Origin: Agaricus subrufescens
Taxonomy: Eukaryota > Basidiomycota > Agaricomycetes > Agaricales > Agaricaceae
Direction of reading: 5' to 3'
Assembly: GCA_029945375.1 (NCBI GenBank)
Contig: CM057057.1
Location: forward strand, 1-64,000
DNA length: 64,000 nucleotides
In this document: positions 32,801-43,421 of the stretch, piece by piece
How the letters are laid out: the number at the start of each line of letters is the position of its first letter
How positions within the stretch are numbered: the first letter of the stretch is position 1
The notes under the pieces: generated by a model
Told to the model about the DNA's origin: nothing
The model's database searches: none
What the model saw: only the letters and a program-made list of their open reading frames with translations
Translations under genes and position numbers: made by a program

Positions 32801-33516
32801 ATGCGTGTAGAGACATTGCGGAAATCTACATTATGCGTGGTTACCCTCCGTTGTTAATTCGTGCTTGGTTAAGAGATAATTACCGGGCGCGGTGGGAAGC
32901 GAGACTAAGGGAAGACTCGCCGCTGCGGGCAGACGTGCTTGTTCTTAAAAGCGAATATAACATCTCCTGGGATTGGTTTAACGTTCAACAACTGTCAGAT
33001 ACGATTAAGACAAGTTGGGCTACAGCAATGCGCTCTCTGGCCTACGGTATCAAGCGTCTACCCGATTCCGGGTACCACACTTCGATAATCGAGTCCAAGC
33101 CACGAGTTTCTCTCATCGAGGCTATGCAGAGGACTCTTAGTTTCACGCCGGTCGTTCCGGCTGGTATTAACTGGGAGTTCGCCGACGCTGGCCCGATGTT
33201 TGGGTCATTCTTACGCTTGGACAAACTTGGCTTGCTTGATAAGAAATTTATTGTGTCTAAAAAACGCAACAAACAACTTATCGATTTAACCTCCATTTGG
33301 AGGAAAGTCGTACTGGAGCAACGTGATAGCCTAGCGGTAACATCGCCTATTCCTCAACCGCCTCCGCCTCCAGCGATGGATCCGGTGGTGGCTCCTGAGA
33401 CTCCTCGACCTGCGCGGCCTCTTCCTAGACGTCGCATTGATCGTAGGACTGTGGCAGCCCCCAATACGGGTGGTACGCTAGACGCATGGATCGTCCGGAA
33501 ACCCCGTGATGACTGA
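29839..33516 (+). CDS. Penelope-like reverse transcriptase ORF, 1225 residues
   Basis: Start chosen at ATG 29839 (MPPAAKSTSSKRR), because the longer open frame upstream lies in the flanking repeat. The N-terminal third is basic and Ser/Lys/Glu-rich. The reverse-transcriptase core follows: LVTDKNLGSAVTT (Penelope-specific DKN-G block), VPTFYVIPKIHKNPVKARPI, GDVVAFYPHVDV (first catalytic Asp), GLAMGVASSPDLAN and YGRYIDDVL (catalytic Asp pair). The C-terminal 300 residues lack GIY-YIG, ending in a Pro-rich tail and DAWIVRKPRDD. An intron-like segment, 30856-30922 (GTCAGT ... CTAAT ... TTCCAG, 67 bases), lies inside the frame. Splicing it shifts the frame to a stop about 60 codons on, giving a shorter Lys-rich protein without the reverse transcriptase. 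The frame is intact, so the copy may be recent. Confidence 0.9.
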   Translation: MPPAAKSTSSKRRAAPSSSSQAGPSRTASHRRGSPAAATTLAMTRSLRGMKLAENGQVLLSRSGEDSAHQAVIDGCGSLAELLGCVPGSYRDALRDFLANAMKTRRQWHSVQAQLDKFERDKAAGHIPPAIKMTVPSIQYTKNFIAANPTVRNGISEAAAKFQSDALDGLIANKRKELQFLAGGWEIYRETIPTVSADGDAPMPGQGDDDFMTPQFVELLATLRGVFDRVFRSAKVPIWSTSGELAHGHPQLKGWKQDEGHSSVFADLLRDIPALVSRAVALVDDAILFEGEKKKKKEQLQKETLDDVEEHISAASIQSMVDKRVAAALKSVKGKGKGKVSEAFSPLQYHPDNSPILIPIPAKSAQERKGTRSSGPLFGGRKAEEVGQSSTSRREGESSSREESVNEKTRQEGKEEGELADGEFAIVIRDPSSSFKWDVPASYPDWLLTVPFSRAARYIVERTPIVVLESLRYRSTIHMIDCDLPREFACQLSLGMKYMMPTKLNKNIILSAWSDFVDRLRWSIYHRIRQSTEYIDDYDPDFAFQRRDPRKAAEPLDRGFEYGIQEGGRVINEMISHMPEDDSSIGGRIGRALQPSVAELRDYLISNNLVVLVTDKNLGSAVTTRSWVIDNTLKMLSNQDDYTEIPRDGALAILKDKVSIMENLSERSDGLQTQLPDFFRCNIPESDDDLLSTVPTFYVIPKIHKNPVKARPILPCHSVIQGPAGKFVSKMLKPIIEKQWSIIHGSKDLAIKLSKLHLPYVKTINGVQKRLHLVTGDVVAFYPHVDVNKAHSFALEAFLWYLASEREDLSPYSDAPAWAYLFMQALSAADDDLLCTFQGRWFKQARGLAMGVASSPDLANLYGCHFEDAAKDVLCSESIPFYGRYIDDVLSIVYASNETEACALLQDTVKFDGCTLEWSASSDHLVFLDMTLFIEEGKLLHKPYRKPLNHFERIPWISSHPLYVKKGTFTGELSRLATLSSRFDDFSNACRDIAEIYIMRGYPPLLIRAWLRDNYRARWEARLREDSPLRADVLVLKSEYNISWDWFNVQQLSDTIKTSWATAMRSLAYGIKRLPDSGYHTSIIESKPRVSLIEAMQRTLSFTPVVPAGINWEFADAGPMFGSFLRLDKLGLLDKKFIVSKKRNKQLIDLTSIWRKVVLEQRDSLAVTSPIPQPPPPPAMDPVVAPETPRPARPLPRRRIDRRTVAAPNTGGTLDAWIVRKPRDD

Positions 33517-33887
33517 GTTCTATGGAACCTTGGATGCTGAGTATTCTGCGGACCTGGATGCAGCCCGTGTAGCAAGTTCGGGTGTAACTGCGGATTAATA
33601 GCACGGCGGATGAGTATTGCGGGTCTGCGGGCTCGTTTACGCCACATCGGTGTCCTGTTTCAGCACGGGGGAACTGGGAGCTAACAGGTTCTTGGTGAAG
33701 TGGTTCTTGGTTGTTACCGGGTGTATGGATCCGATCGCATTGCGCAATATCACACAGTTGAATACTACTTGGGATCGACGTTTTAGACGGTTGTAATACC
33801 GACGTCGTCTACCTTCGCGGTACTGATCTTATGCGGTAAGTACCTACCATACCTTCGCGTGGAGGAAGCAGCACTAACCATGCTTGT

Positions 33888-33922
33888 TCCTAACCCCCTA
33901 ACCTAACCCTAACTGCCTAACC
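33888..33922. repeat. Internal telomere-like CCTAA repeats
   Basis: Five irregular CCTAA / CCCCCTAA units lie between the ORF stop and the second flanking repeat. This hints that the 3' part of the element was itself joined at a former telomeric stretch. Confidence 0.8.
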
Positions 33923-34290
33923 GTGGCCACGGCGGCGTCTGGGAGGGGCGGGATTTCCTTTTCAGGTTCGCGCGTCGGGTTTCCCATTATGGTAAGTACC
34001 CGCTCACTGCTTAGTCATACGGCGGTGATCACTTGATTTTTTCCAGCCAGAACACGTGACTTCGTCACGTGGGCTCGGCGTTTTCCGTGGTCCGAGGGGA
34101 ACGGGATTGTACATGCCGTTGGTGCTGTACAGTTCTTAGTACGCGGATCACGGCAATTGCCGGCCGTGGTATCGGAAAGGTAAATCTTGTTTATTAAAGT
34201 TAATTAATTGATTGTTTTAATAGTATCGCGGACCGCGCGGGCCGTCTCGGGCTCGGCGACGATTATCGATGGTTTCATCGATAAGAATGG

Positions 34291-34444
34291 TAGGTCTCTA
34301 ACGATGACGTAAGCCTGATGAGTCTTTTAAAGACGAAACGGGCGGTGCGGGGTATTTTACCGCCGCACCCGTTGCGCCCACGTCGTCTCCAACTCAGTGT
34401 TATATCGCGCCCCGACCTTCGGCCGGTGCGCTCTTCCTAACCCC
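34291..34444 (+). repeat. Element flanking repeat (pLTR) 2, 154 bp
   Basis: Identical by eye to 29631-29784, offset exactly 4660 bases. It is followed by telomere-like units. Confidence 0.92.
34303..34387 (+). ncRNA. Hammerhead ribozyme, type I, copy 2
   Basis: Same sequence and fold as the copy at 29643-29727. Two ribozymes one element-length apart would release a unit-length RNA from a tandem transcript. Confidence 0.85.
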
Positions 34445-34460
34445 TAACCCCCTAACCCCT
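34435..34460. repeat. Telomere-like repeats at the element 3' end
   Basis: CCTAACCCCTAACCCCCTAA and a further CCCC, irregular units of the CCCTAA class (TTAGGG complement), lie directly at the element boundary. Confidence 0.85.
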
Positions 34461-36840
34461 TTAAAAGGTTTTAGGACCCCCTAGCACTCAATAAACATGT
34501 TAGAATACCTATACAGGCTTTTAAAAGACAAGAAGCATTATAGAATAACATGAAAATCAAAATAAACAAAAATACTTGAGATTTTAATATATTCCCAAGC
34601 CTATTTATAGCTAGTAAAGTTGAATAGTATAGACAAGAGGTTATCTTGCTAATATATTGATTACCAAGTATAGCATACACAAAACACATTGTTTCTGTAA
34701 GCTTGTGGCTTCACTTACAATACCAGAACAATACGTAGGCACAATGTATATCCCTGAAGAGGATAAAGTATAAGGTACATGTACACAATATGAGAGAGAA
34801 AGAGTTGAATATGTGAGAGTTATGGAAAGAAGAGAGGTAACCCATTAACACAAGAGGGGATCCTTTATATATAGCTGGAGTTAGTGATCAGTTAGTGACA
34901 TCAGAGCTTGTCAGTGGTAGCTTGCTTACAGTTTCTTATTCATCTAATAACTTGGATATTTAAAATCAATACTTAATCCCCATATTTCTAACATAGGGTT
35001 ATTCAAACCAGAGAAGTACAATCCTTAGCACAGCCAAGCAGTTAAACAATCTCACATTCATAGACAATTTCAGAAGCTACATAGAAAAGATAACTGACTA
35101 GCTTACTTTTACAAATAGACCAAGACTACTCTTTGTAGTTCAAGAAAATTGTTTTACCTATTACTCAATTTACTGTGTTGTGTTGTTTAAAGCAAAGGCT
35201 CCCACTCATTTTACTAACTGTTGTACACACTTGCCCTTATAGCTTGGTACTACCAGTAGACTATCTATTTATCAATATTACTACTATTTTTTCTGACTTT
35301 ACTTACAAGGCTATAACAGTACTACCAGCAAACTACCCATTTATTAATGCCACAACAATTCTTTGACATCTTCATATACAAAATTAGTACTATAGTATTG
35401 CCAGTGAACTATTTACTTATGAATATCACAAGCATTTGTTGATAACTTTATCATCAGGAAAACTGAAGACCTCCAAAAAGGTTAATATGCCAACCAATGT
35501 GATATTATGATTTTCAAACAATGTTTGTTTGGAAATCTTGCTATCAGATACACGAAATTTCAGAAAATTAGTTTACTTATTTTACAGCTTTTATAATTCA
35601 ATTTTAGTTGCTACCACAGTACACTGCTTTACTACACAAATTACACTTGATTATTAGTTATTAGGTCTGGTATCTTTGTTATAAATTTACTGCTATCTTT
35701 GAAAGGTTGAAGGACAAGACAAAGCGAGCAATGGAGGCCAAAACAGCACCCAAATGTTCCCAAAAACAAGGATTTTGGATAGATTTGTCTGCACCCATGT
35801 AATCTAATCATATGCAGATTCACTAAATTTGGTAAAGTCCCGATGAGGACTCCAGACACTTGTCATTGAGGAGGCAACAATGGTTGAAAGCTTGGATTTC
35901 TCTGGTGCCACCCCCTTGGTCTCAGCTCAGTTCTCACACATTAATATTATTTAAGTCTTGTCACACAATTAGAGGGTCACAATCAGGAGTTTTGTAATTT
36001 GTTTAGCCTACGTGGTATAATCACATATTTGTAATTTTGATTCTTCACTTACCATTATCAACTGGGAAAGATACATAAAACATTTTCTTAGCTTGAAATC
36101 ATTGTACGACATTTCTGTTACCTTCAAAACATATGATTAGTATTATCTAGTTCTTCAAATTGAAATACATTGTTATTAATAGGTAGTGTCTGGTGGCTTT
36201 AAAAAAAAGTTGAATTAAATTACATGATCAATTATATAATCATTAATTTTTCATGCTTTCGGTGGTATTTATTCATTAAAATCTGCGTTACTAACATCAA
36301 TTGTTGTAATAGAACACATAATTAACAAAGTACATGCTTTGCTCACCATTTATGCTTCATATTGCCGACTATGTAAGCTGTAAAGAATATCCAACAGTGG
36401 TTGAGATGATGCTGTCCCCGAACCTCTCTTGTTCATGCTATACATCAACAACACTCGTCGACATCATGTCTGCCACCGCCCAGAACAGGTCCATTGTCAC
36501 TTTGTCCTACGTTGCTGCAAACAGGTTGACAAATGTCTGGTAAAGCAAGTGACTGAGAGGGTGTGTAAAGACACTGACGGTAATTCTTTTTTTTTTTGGA
36601 ATCGGCTTTTATTACGCGACGCACTAGCGCTGGCCATAGTACAACACAAAGACTGTACAAATAGCAATTCACTACACCCAAGCAAGCTTCAATGTAAACG
36701 TAGAGCCGAGAAACGCTATGTCACTGAAGGCAATATACGATATACTGTAACGTCTATTGAGTATGAATGTCATGGTGGAACATGAGAGCAAGATGTAAAT
36801 CGAGTCTGAATAGGTTATGCTACAGAGATTACAACGAAAT
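34461..36840. other. AT-rich, gene-poor block
   Basis: Base composition drops sharply to visibly AT-rich right after the telomere-like repeats. It contains a solo LTR (34690-34993) and diverged copies of a CTACCAG...AACTA unit at about 35240, 35325 and 35397. No coding region is convincing; short frames near 36334-36785 have no support. Confidence 0.6.
34690..34993 (-). mobile_element. Solo LTR, Copia-like
   Basis: The minus strand starts TGTTAGAAATATGGGGATTA, a typical Copia LTR start, and ends CTTACAGAAACA. It has a TATATATAAAGG-type box and a GAGAGAGAAAG-rich part. No matching second LTR or internal region is nearby, and no clear target-site duplication is seen. A similar LTR fragment lies at 63.5-63.9 kb. 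Confidence 0.55.
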
Positions 36841-36889
36841 TGATTTAAAAAAAACGGCTACACTGAAGGGCTAACGAGTTCTTCAATCA

Positions 36890-37025
36890 CGCGAAGTCGA
36901 CAGATCGACCTCAGGGCCTCGAAACCGGGAGCGAGACAGTAGAGAGTACGCCGAGACAGCAGGAATTTTGCCGTGACAACGAAGAGCACGCCGAGACAGC
37001 AAAGAATACGCCGAGGCAGCGAAGG
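36890..37025. repeat. Short degenerate repeat, CGCCGAGACAGC unit
   Basis: ACGCCGAGACAGCA or near copies occur at about 36950, 36990 and 37008, with related GAGCGAGACAGTAG at 36930. Nothing is recognised in the rest of 36840-37600, apart from promoter-like AT steps. Confidence 0.6.
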
Positions 37026-37599
37026 GGCAAGGACAGAGCTTCAACACTAAAAGGGAGGATTGAGACGATGGCTCAGGGTTTCAAAATAAGGACTGTAGCT
37101 GAGGTGATCAAACTACGAGAGAGGCCGATTATTCGATATCCTACTACACTGTGGCTCTTTATATACACATTTTCAGCATAGATTGTTGAGTGGCGAGAGT
37201 CACCGACATCGTCAAGTTTTTAAATTTAGATTCATACCCGATATCTAATGCAACAGAAAATTTTTTATTCTCTCGTTCTCTTCCTCGAAGACGAGAGCGC
37301 CGTTATCTTCCCCCTTTTTCCTGTCTACCGAAGTTGGACGGCCGATGGCCTTATCATACGTCAGGGGGTGAGTCTGAGGGATAAGAGTTGGCCGATTACT
37401 CTTGGATCGTCCCTGCAATGGTTGCAATGGTTTACGAGTCGGAAATTAATGTCATCTTAAGTATGGGCCGCTTCCGCGGGATTGCTGGGTAGAGGAAATC
37501 GAGAGCGGCTTTTCGGGATGGTGATGGTTAGTGGAAGGGATGGTGATCGGCCGAATCGGACATAACCGATTAACTGATTACTCATCCCTACAGCACAGT

Positions 37600-38970
37600 A
37601 GGGAACGAGTCATGGAAGCAGAAGACAAGGAGGAGAGGAAGGGGATCACTTTGCAAACTTTGAGAATGGGGTGTACTCGAAGCGCACCTTCGTCTGTGTG
37701 GCGCATGAACGCAGCCTTCAGACAGGCTGCCAGGGGCCGCGTGGACGCGGAAACGCTATTAGATGAGACTCACCAAAGCGGGTATGTTGTAAAGTGACTC
37801 TACACCCTCTCTCAAAGACGTGGACGTCATTTCCGTTGCGGTGAGCATGAGCATAGACACGGAAATGTTATTGGATGAGACTCACCAAAGCGGGTATACT
37901 GTAAAGTGACTCTACGCCCTCTCTCAAAGACGTGGACGTCATTTCCGTTGCGGTGAGCATGAAAGGGGTTCTATTAAGTGTCGCCGACGCCATGGGTGAC
38001 GCTACAGTTATTCCACCGATGGGGAGACACCCTCAATAAAAGAGTACTTCGCCGATGAACGTCTTGTAGCAAGGCCTACTGGCACAACGTCAAGTAGTAG
38101 TAATCTCACCGACGAATGTCTGGCGATGGGTGCAAATGGCCAGGGGCGAAAGCTAAATGGAAGAGCCTTGGCCGCGACCACCGACGTGGCGTCTGGTCCC
38201 GCTGACGCAACGTCAAGAATCAGGATCTTCACCGACAAACGTCTGATAGAAAACTGATGGAAGCAAACAAAGCGGCGGAGACACACTTTGGGTGCAACGT
38301 CGTCTGGGATGCATAGTATGAATGCGAACTTCAAGCAGGTTGCCATGGGCCGCGTGGACGCGGAAACGCTATTAGATGAGACTCACCAAAGCGGGTATGC
38401 TGTAAGTGACTCTACACCCTCTTTCAAAGGCGTGGACGTCATTTCCGTTGCGGTGAGCATGAGCATAGACACGGAAATGTTATTGGATGAGACTCACCAA
38501 AGCGGGTATGCTGTAAAGTGACTCTACACCCTCTCTCAAAGACGTGGACGTCATTTCCGTTGCGGTGAGCATGAAAGGGGTTTCTATTAAGTGTCGCCGA
38601 CGCCATGGGTGACGCTACAGTTATCCCGTTGGTAGGAAGTCACCCTCGATTATAGAATACTTCGCCGACGAACGTCTGGTGAGCAAGGCCTGCTGGCACA
38701 ACGTCAAGCAGTAGTAATCTCACCGATGAACATCTGGTGATGGATCGGCAATGAGGGAAAGCTAAATGGAAAACCTTTGGCCGGGACCACCGACGTAAAG
38801 CCTGGTGCTCCAAAGTCCCGCTGACGCAACGTCAAGAATCGGGATCTTCACCGACGAATGTCTGGTGAAAGATAGAGTGATGGAACCAAACAAAGCGTCT
38901 CCGTGCTTTGTTTGGCATGTCATTCTTCAACCATCAATCACACCATGAACGCAGCATCAGAGTATCAGTG
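37600..38970. repeat. 613-bp tandem repeat with internal subrepeat
   Basis: GGCCGCGTGGACGCGGAAAC occurs at 37735 and 38348, with the following sequence repeated at the same 613-base offset. Inside each unit, ATGAGACTCACCAAAGCGGG recurs after about 116 bases. The units are rich in ACGTC/GACGT steps (GACGTGGACGTCATTTCC, TGACGCAACGTCAAG). Frames such as the one at 37531 arise from the repeat and are not called as genes. Related sequence occurs at 55.9-57.4 kb. Confidence 0.85.
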
Positions 38971-39372
38971 TCCAGCGCATTACCCGTCAGACGTTACGTC
39001 GACGAACGCTTGTGCTATTGCTTCCAGATGTCATCATCGGCGGCGACGGCATGTCCCTGGGATATCTCTGACGTGTTCGTCGATGATTCTATACAGGGCC
39101 TGCGCAGATCTTAGCTTGTACGCACGAGCGTCGGGGGAGGTTGGGAGCCTTGCACGGTGAGTTAAGTATTAGCATCTTAGAGTGTTTATCCGCTCACATA
39201 GTCTGGGCATCCGCATCTCTTTCCGCGAGTTAATCTCTGCCCACATAATGTAGACTTCCTCAATCTGACCGACACCGATTCTCTACTCCCCCACAGTCGC
39301 CATATTTCCGGTGTCCTTCTCTGTGAGTCTATAAAGTCGACCCGTGGATCCAATTAGCCACTCACCTCCTCC

Positions 39373-40039
39373 ATGTCCACACCAAAACGTTTGTTTTCGT
39401 CCACCACCCAGGAGCCTGCCTATTTCTACTCCTGGAGCCTTGAGCTTCCTCGCCGCTTTTGGCTTGCATTTGGCCAGGAGTATAAACATGTACACATCAA
39501 CATCAAGTGGCCTTGCCGTTCAGTAGAGCCCGTCCTCGACCTCAAAGAGTACAAGAACGCTTCTCCGCCCATCTTAGGCTCTATGATGAAGGTGTTCGGC
39601 GAGGCGGGTCTTCGAGTTCGCCTTCCGGGCGAGGTTATATCAGTATGTCATTCTTGTCTCAAAGTAATTATATTGGACTGACTAGAAAAGTTTGACGCGA
39701 TCTTGAGAACCGCTATGATAAAAACTATCGACGGCATTGAAGTTATGATCGAGGAAGCAGATGTATGCTGAATCCTCTACCGTAATGCTCCTATTGAAAA
39801 CCTGCAGGTCTCTATTCAGCCTCGGTATTATGAAATCGAGGGCCGAGTGGTCGATTCCACAAGGCTACGGGCGTATAATTGCCAGCCACTCCCTGATGAT
39901 TATTGTACCAAGTTTCTTTAATAATCTCAAATTTGTACTGATTCTTCGCCTTCCAGCTCTCAGGATAGCTGGGCTTGTGATTGAAGCTTCAATGGAAGAG
40001 AAGTTTTGGAAAGAGCCTTCTCCGTCTCCCTTGCCATGA
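39373..40039 (+). CDS. Small unknown protein, family H, member 1
   Basis: ATG 39373 (MSTPKRLFSST), with a TATAAAG box about 45 bases upstream. Four exons: the first ends LRVRLPGEVIS, the second is FDAILRTAMIKTIDGIEV, the third has YYEIEGRVVDSTRLRAY and PLPDDY (phase-1 join), and the fourth has LVIEASMEEKFW, stop 40039. About 160 residues. Members 2 and 3 follow in tandem and a more distant member 4 lies at 57.6 kb. The common pattern is a short Ser/Pro head, PRRFWLAF-like and PILGSMM blocks, an IDGI/VRI strand, EGR-S-LRAY and a final VIE-SMEE-FW helix. No known family is recognised. Confidence 0.65.
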
Positions 40040-40697
40040 GCGTTGTTCCACAGGAAAGAGTCTTGTTTCATTACGGTAGCCTCGTAACCTCATACCATAT
40101 CTAATTGTAAAGATACATTACTTTATAGAGGAGGTAAACTGACTATCAACAATAGTAACAGGAATAACTTTCACCAACTTAACCGGTGGTGACGCAGGAG
40201 TCCCGCGGACGATAAATTAAGAAGAGACCGCTTCACCAAGGACTGTCTAGTGAATTGATTAATCTGCCTGTGGTCTACCGGCAAAAGCGGGTCCTTCACT
40301 CGATGGTTAATTTTTCACTATCCCCCCGGCCTCGCGCTTTCCTCGAAGTCCTCCAAAATTAAGTAGGAATGTTTCTGAGCCTCTTATATTAAAACTGCAT
40401 TAGCTCTTTACAGAACGCACGCATTTTGGTGTTCTCACTATTTTTTAACGCCACCCGCTGCTGTAGCCGTGATGTCCAGGAGCATACGTCTCACCCGCAC
40501 TAGGTGACAGGCAAGGACAGAATCCTTTACACGACAACAGGATACTGGCGACCTATTCACGTTCATCTCTTTGTCAGTTCGACTTTGTTCTTCCTTCCGA
40601 TCACCGCTCCTGTGGTTATCCGCCCTCCTCACAGCACCTCCCTCCCGGCCCTGGGTATATAGCTCGATGCGGTGGTTCATCCTATCGCTTGCTATCC

Positions 40698-41426
40698 ATG
40701 CCTGTCGAGTCGCTTCCACCATCTTCACCTCCATCCGACGACTCCTTGTCCAGTGAAGAACCTGAAAGGTTCTACACCCACGGCCTCAGGCTCCCCTATC
40801 GCTTTTGGCTTGCCTTGGAGCAGGAGGATGGCGTTTCTTATAATCTCCCCCATCCCCCCCCGATCATCGAACCTGCTCTTGACCTATTTGAATATCTGTA
40901 TTCTTCCCCTCCTATCCTCGGGTCCATGATGATAAGGTTCGACATTATGGGTCTTCGAGCTCGCCTCCCCGGCAAGGTTATATGGGTAAATGAAAATTTA
41001 TTGTATTGATGGGTAGATTGAAACTGATGGAGATAGGTTTATCCTGATGTTAGGAGAGTGGTACTTGAAACCATTGATGGCGTTCGAATCACGGTCTTGG
41101 AAGCATATGTATGTTCATGATCATTCTCCCTTGTCAGATTTTTATTAATTCTCCCACAGGCTCCCCCCGAGTCTAACTTCTATGAATTCGAGGGCCGAAT
41201 TTCGGGCCCCACCGAGCTGCGTGCGTATTCAGGTGGGCCCCTCCCCGATGATTACTGTGCGTAATTTTTCCCCTTTTTTAATTCAAAGACTTTTCTTATA
41301 TTCCTGCAATTAGCTTTCAACTTTGCAAGGCGCGTCATTGAAGGATCAATGGAGGAAAGATTTTGGGCGTTGCCTGCTCCTGATCATGAAGACACAAGTA
41401 GCTCTTCCATTGAGTTGTTCGAGTAA
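40698..41426 (+). CDS. Small unknown protein, family H, member 2
   Basis: ATG 40698 (MPVESLPPSSPPSDDS), with a TATATAG box about 40 bases upstream. Exon 1 contains YTHGLRLPYRFWLALEQEDG, PPILGSMMIRF and RARLPGKVIW. An intron with GTAAAT donor leads to VYPDVRRVVLETIDGVRITV. The third exon has NFYEFEGRISGPTELRAY and PLPDDY. The fourth has FNFARRVIEGSMEERFWALP, stop 41426. Intron phases are 0, 0 and 1. About 175 residues, soluble, unknown function. Near twin of member 3 by tandem duplication. Confidence 0.75.
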
Positions 41427-42153
41427 TCTGTATACTATAGTTCTCTATCAACCTATGAATGTTTTTGCGCTGCTTGATCCCTGCTCACCGACTAATCCTG
41501 CTTCACTTATGTTCGAAGTCAACAACTATTGTTCCTAGAGCTCAACTTGTCATCGAAGATCCCTCACGGCCTGTCTCCTAGTGCGTGCCTTATTCCTCGT
41601 CCTTGACGTAATTTTTGGCGTTCTCACACTTCGGCAGAACACGTCACCTCCAACACCTGATAGCCGTCTCCATCGAAATGCATCGTCTCCGACCGTGTCG
41701 TGAAGGAGCGGTATCGGGATGAAAATCGACACGCATCGTCTTCGACGCTGTCGCGAAGGTGTGGTATCCGTGAATCATAGTAAACAAAGGAATAATTGGC
41801 AGTATGGACCAAAATTAAGTAAGAATTCCTCTGTCCTCTTATACTAACTAGGTTACTAACTAGGTTAACTCTTCACCAAACGTATGCGTTTTAGTGTTTC
41901 CGCTGTTTTTTTAACGCCGCCCGCTACTGTAGCCGTGATGTCTAGGAGCATACGTATCACCCGCACTACGTGCCAGGCAAGAACGAAAATCCTTTCCACG
42001 ACAACAGGATACCGGTGACCTATTAACGTTCATCACTTTGTCAGTTCAACTTTATTCCTCCTTCCGATCACCGTTCCTGTGGTGATCCGCCCTCACAGTA
42101 CCTCCCTCACATATATAGCTCGATGTGGTGGATCATCCTATAGCTTACTATCC

Positions 42154-42880
42154 ATGTCTGCCGAGTTGCTTCCGCCGTCTTCACCCCCGTCCAACGACTC
42201 TATGTCAGATGAAGAACCTGAAAGGTTCTACACCCACGGCCTCAGGCTCCCCTATCGCGTTTGGCTTGGCTTCGAGCAGGAGGATGGCGTTTCTTATAAT
42301 CTCCCCCATCCGGCTCCGAGCGTCGAGCCCGTCCTCGATCTATTGGAATATCTGAATTCTTCCCCTCCCATCCTGGGGTCCATGATGAGAAGGTTCGCCC
42401 GTATGCGTCTTCGAGCTCGCCTCCCCGGCAAGATTATATGGGTAAATGAAAATTTATTGTCTTGATGGGTGGATTGAAACCGATGGAGATAGATTTCTCC
42501 TGTTGTTAGGAGAGTGATACTTGAAACTGTTGATAACATTCGAATCACGGTCTTGGAAGCATACGTATGTTCATTCTCCCTTTGTCAGGTCCTCATTAAT
42601 TCTCCCCCAGGCTCCCCCCGGGTCTAACTTCTATGAATTCGAGGGCAGAATTTCGGGCCCCACAGAGCTACGTGCGTATTCAGGTGAAGCCCTCCCAGAT
42701 GATTATTGTGCGTAATTCTTTTCCTCTTTTTTTGATTCGAAGACTTGTCTTATATTCCTTCAATTAGCTTTCAACTTTGCAAGGCGCGTCATTGAAGGGT
42801 CAATGGAGGAAAGATTTTGGGCGTTGCCTGTTCCTGATCATGAAGACACAAGTAGCTGTTCTACTGAGTCGATCAACTAG
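42154..42880 (+). CDS. Small unknown protein, family H, member 3
   Basis: ATG 42154 (MSAELLPPSSPPSND). Same four-exon structure as member 2, with LRLPYRVWLGFEQEDG, SPPILGSMMRRF, RARLPGKIIW, LETVDNIRITVLEAY, NFYEFEGRISGPTELRAY, DDY and ARRVIEGSMEERFW, stop 42880. Substitutions relative to member 2 keep the frame and the conserved blocks, which suggests selection on the protein. Function unknown. Confidence 0.75.
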
Positions 42881-43421
42881 TCTGTATACTGTAGTTCTCC
42901 AACAACCTATAAACGCTTTTGCACTGCTTGATCCCTTGTGTGCTCACCAATGAATCCTACTTGAGTTACGTCCAAAGTCAACAGCTGTTGTTCCTACCGT
43001 TCAACCTGTCATCGAAGGTCCCTCGTGGCCTGTCTCCTTGTGCGTGCCTCATTCCTCGTCCTTGACGTAATTTTTGGCGTTCTCACACCTCAGCATAACA
43101 CGTCACCTCTAACTGATAGCTGTCTCCATCGAGATACATCGTCTCCGACAGTATTGTGAAGGAGTTATATGGAGATGAAAGTCGAGACACATCGTCTTTG
43201 ACGCTGTTGTGAAGGTGTGATATCCGTGAATCATAGCGAACCAAGAAATAGTCGAGAGCGGCTAGATTAAGTTAACAGGATAGCGGCATGTAACATGACT
43301 CTGGAGACTAGGGAGAATTCCAGAATAGAGAGAACATAGAATTGACTGAGCATTTACGGTAGATACAACGGATCCAAGTAGATATACTTCCATATGTCTG
43401 ATTATACTGCTGCCGAGAAAA

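Larger units (their letters stand above)
29631..34460 (+). mobile_element. Telomere-associated Penelope-like element (Coprina type)
   Basis: A full-length-looking retroelement. It has identical 154-bp direct repeats at both ends (29631-29784 and 34291-34444), each with a hammerhead ribozyme, one long reverse-transcriptase ORF with no GIY-YIG endonuclease, and CCCTAA-like repeats immediately after the 3' repeat. Endonuclease-lacking Penelope-like elements that sit on telomeric repeats are known from basidiomycetes (Coprina) and rotifers (Athena). The sense-strand 3' end joins CCCTAA-type DNA, as expected if the G-rich chromosome end primed reverse transcription. Confidence 0.88.
40356..43235. 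repeat. Tandem duplication of a 1.46-kb gene unit
   Basis: Unit 1 (about 40356-41811) and unit 2 (about 41812-43235) match from the promoter (TATATAGCTCGATG) through all exons to a shared tail (ATCGTCTCCGACCG, GGTGTGGTATCCGTGAATCA). The offset between the two ATGs is 1456 bases. The copies differ by scattered substitutions. Confidence 0.85.

Noticed and set aside
37531..38521. Repeated frames containing VDAETLLDETHQSGY
   Set aside because: Two similar short frames arise from the 613-bp repeat; copies differ by frame-breaking changes and no gene structure fits.
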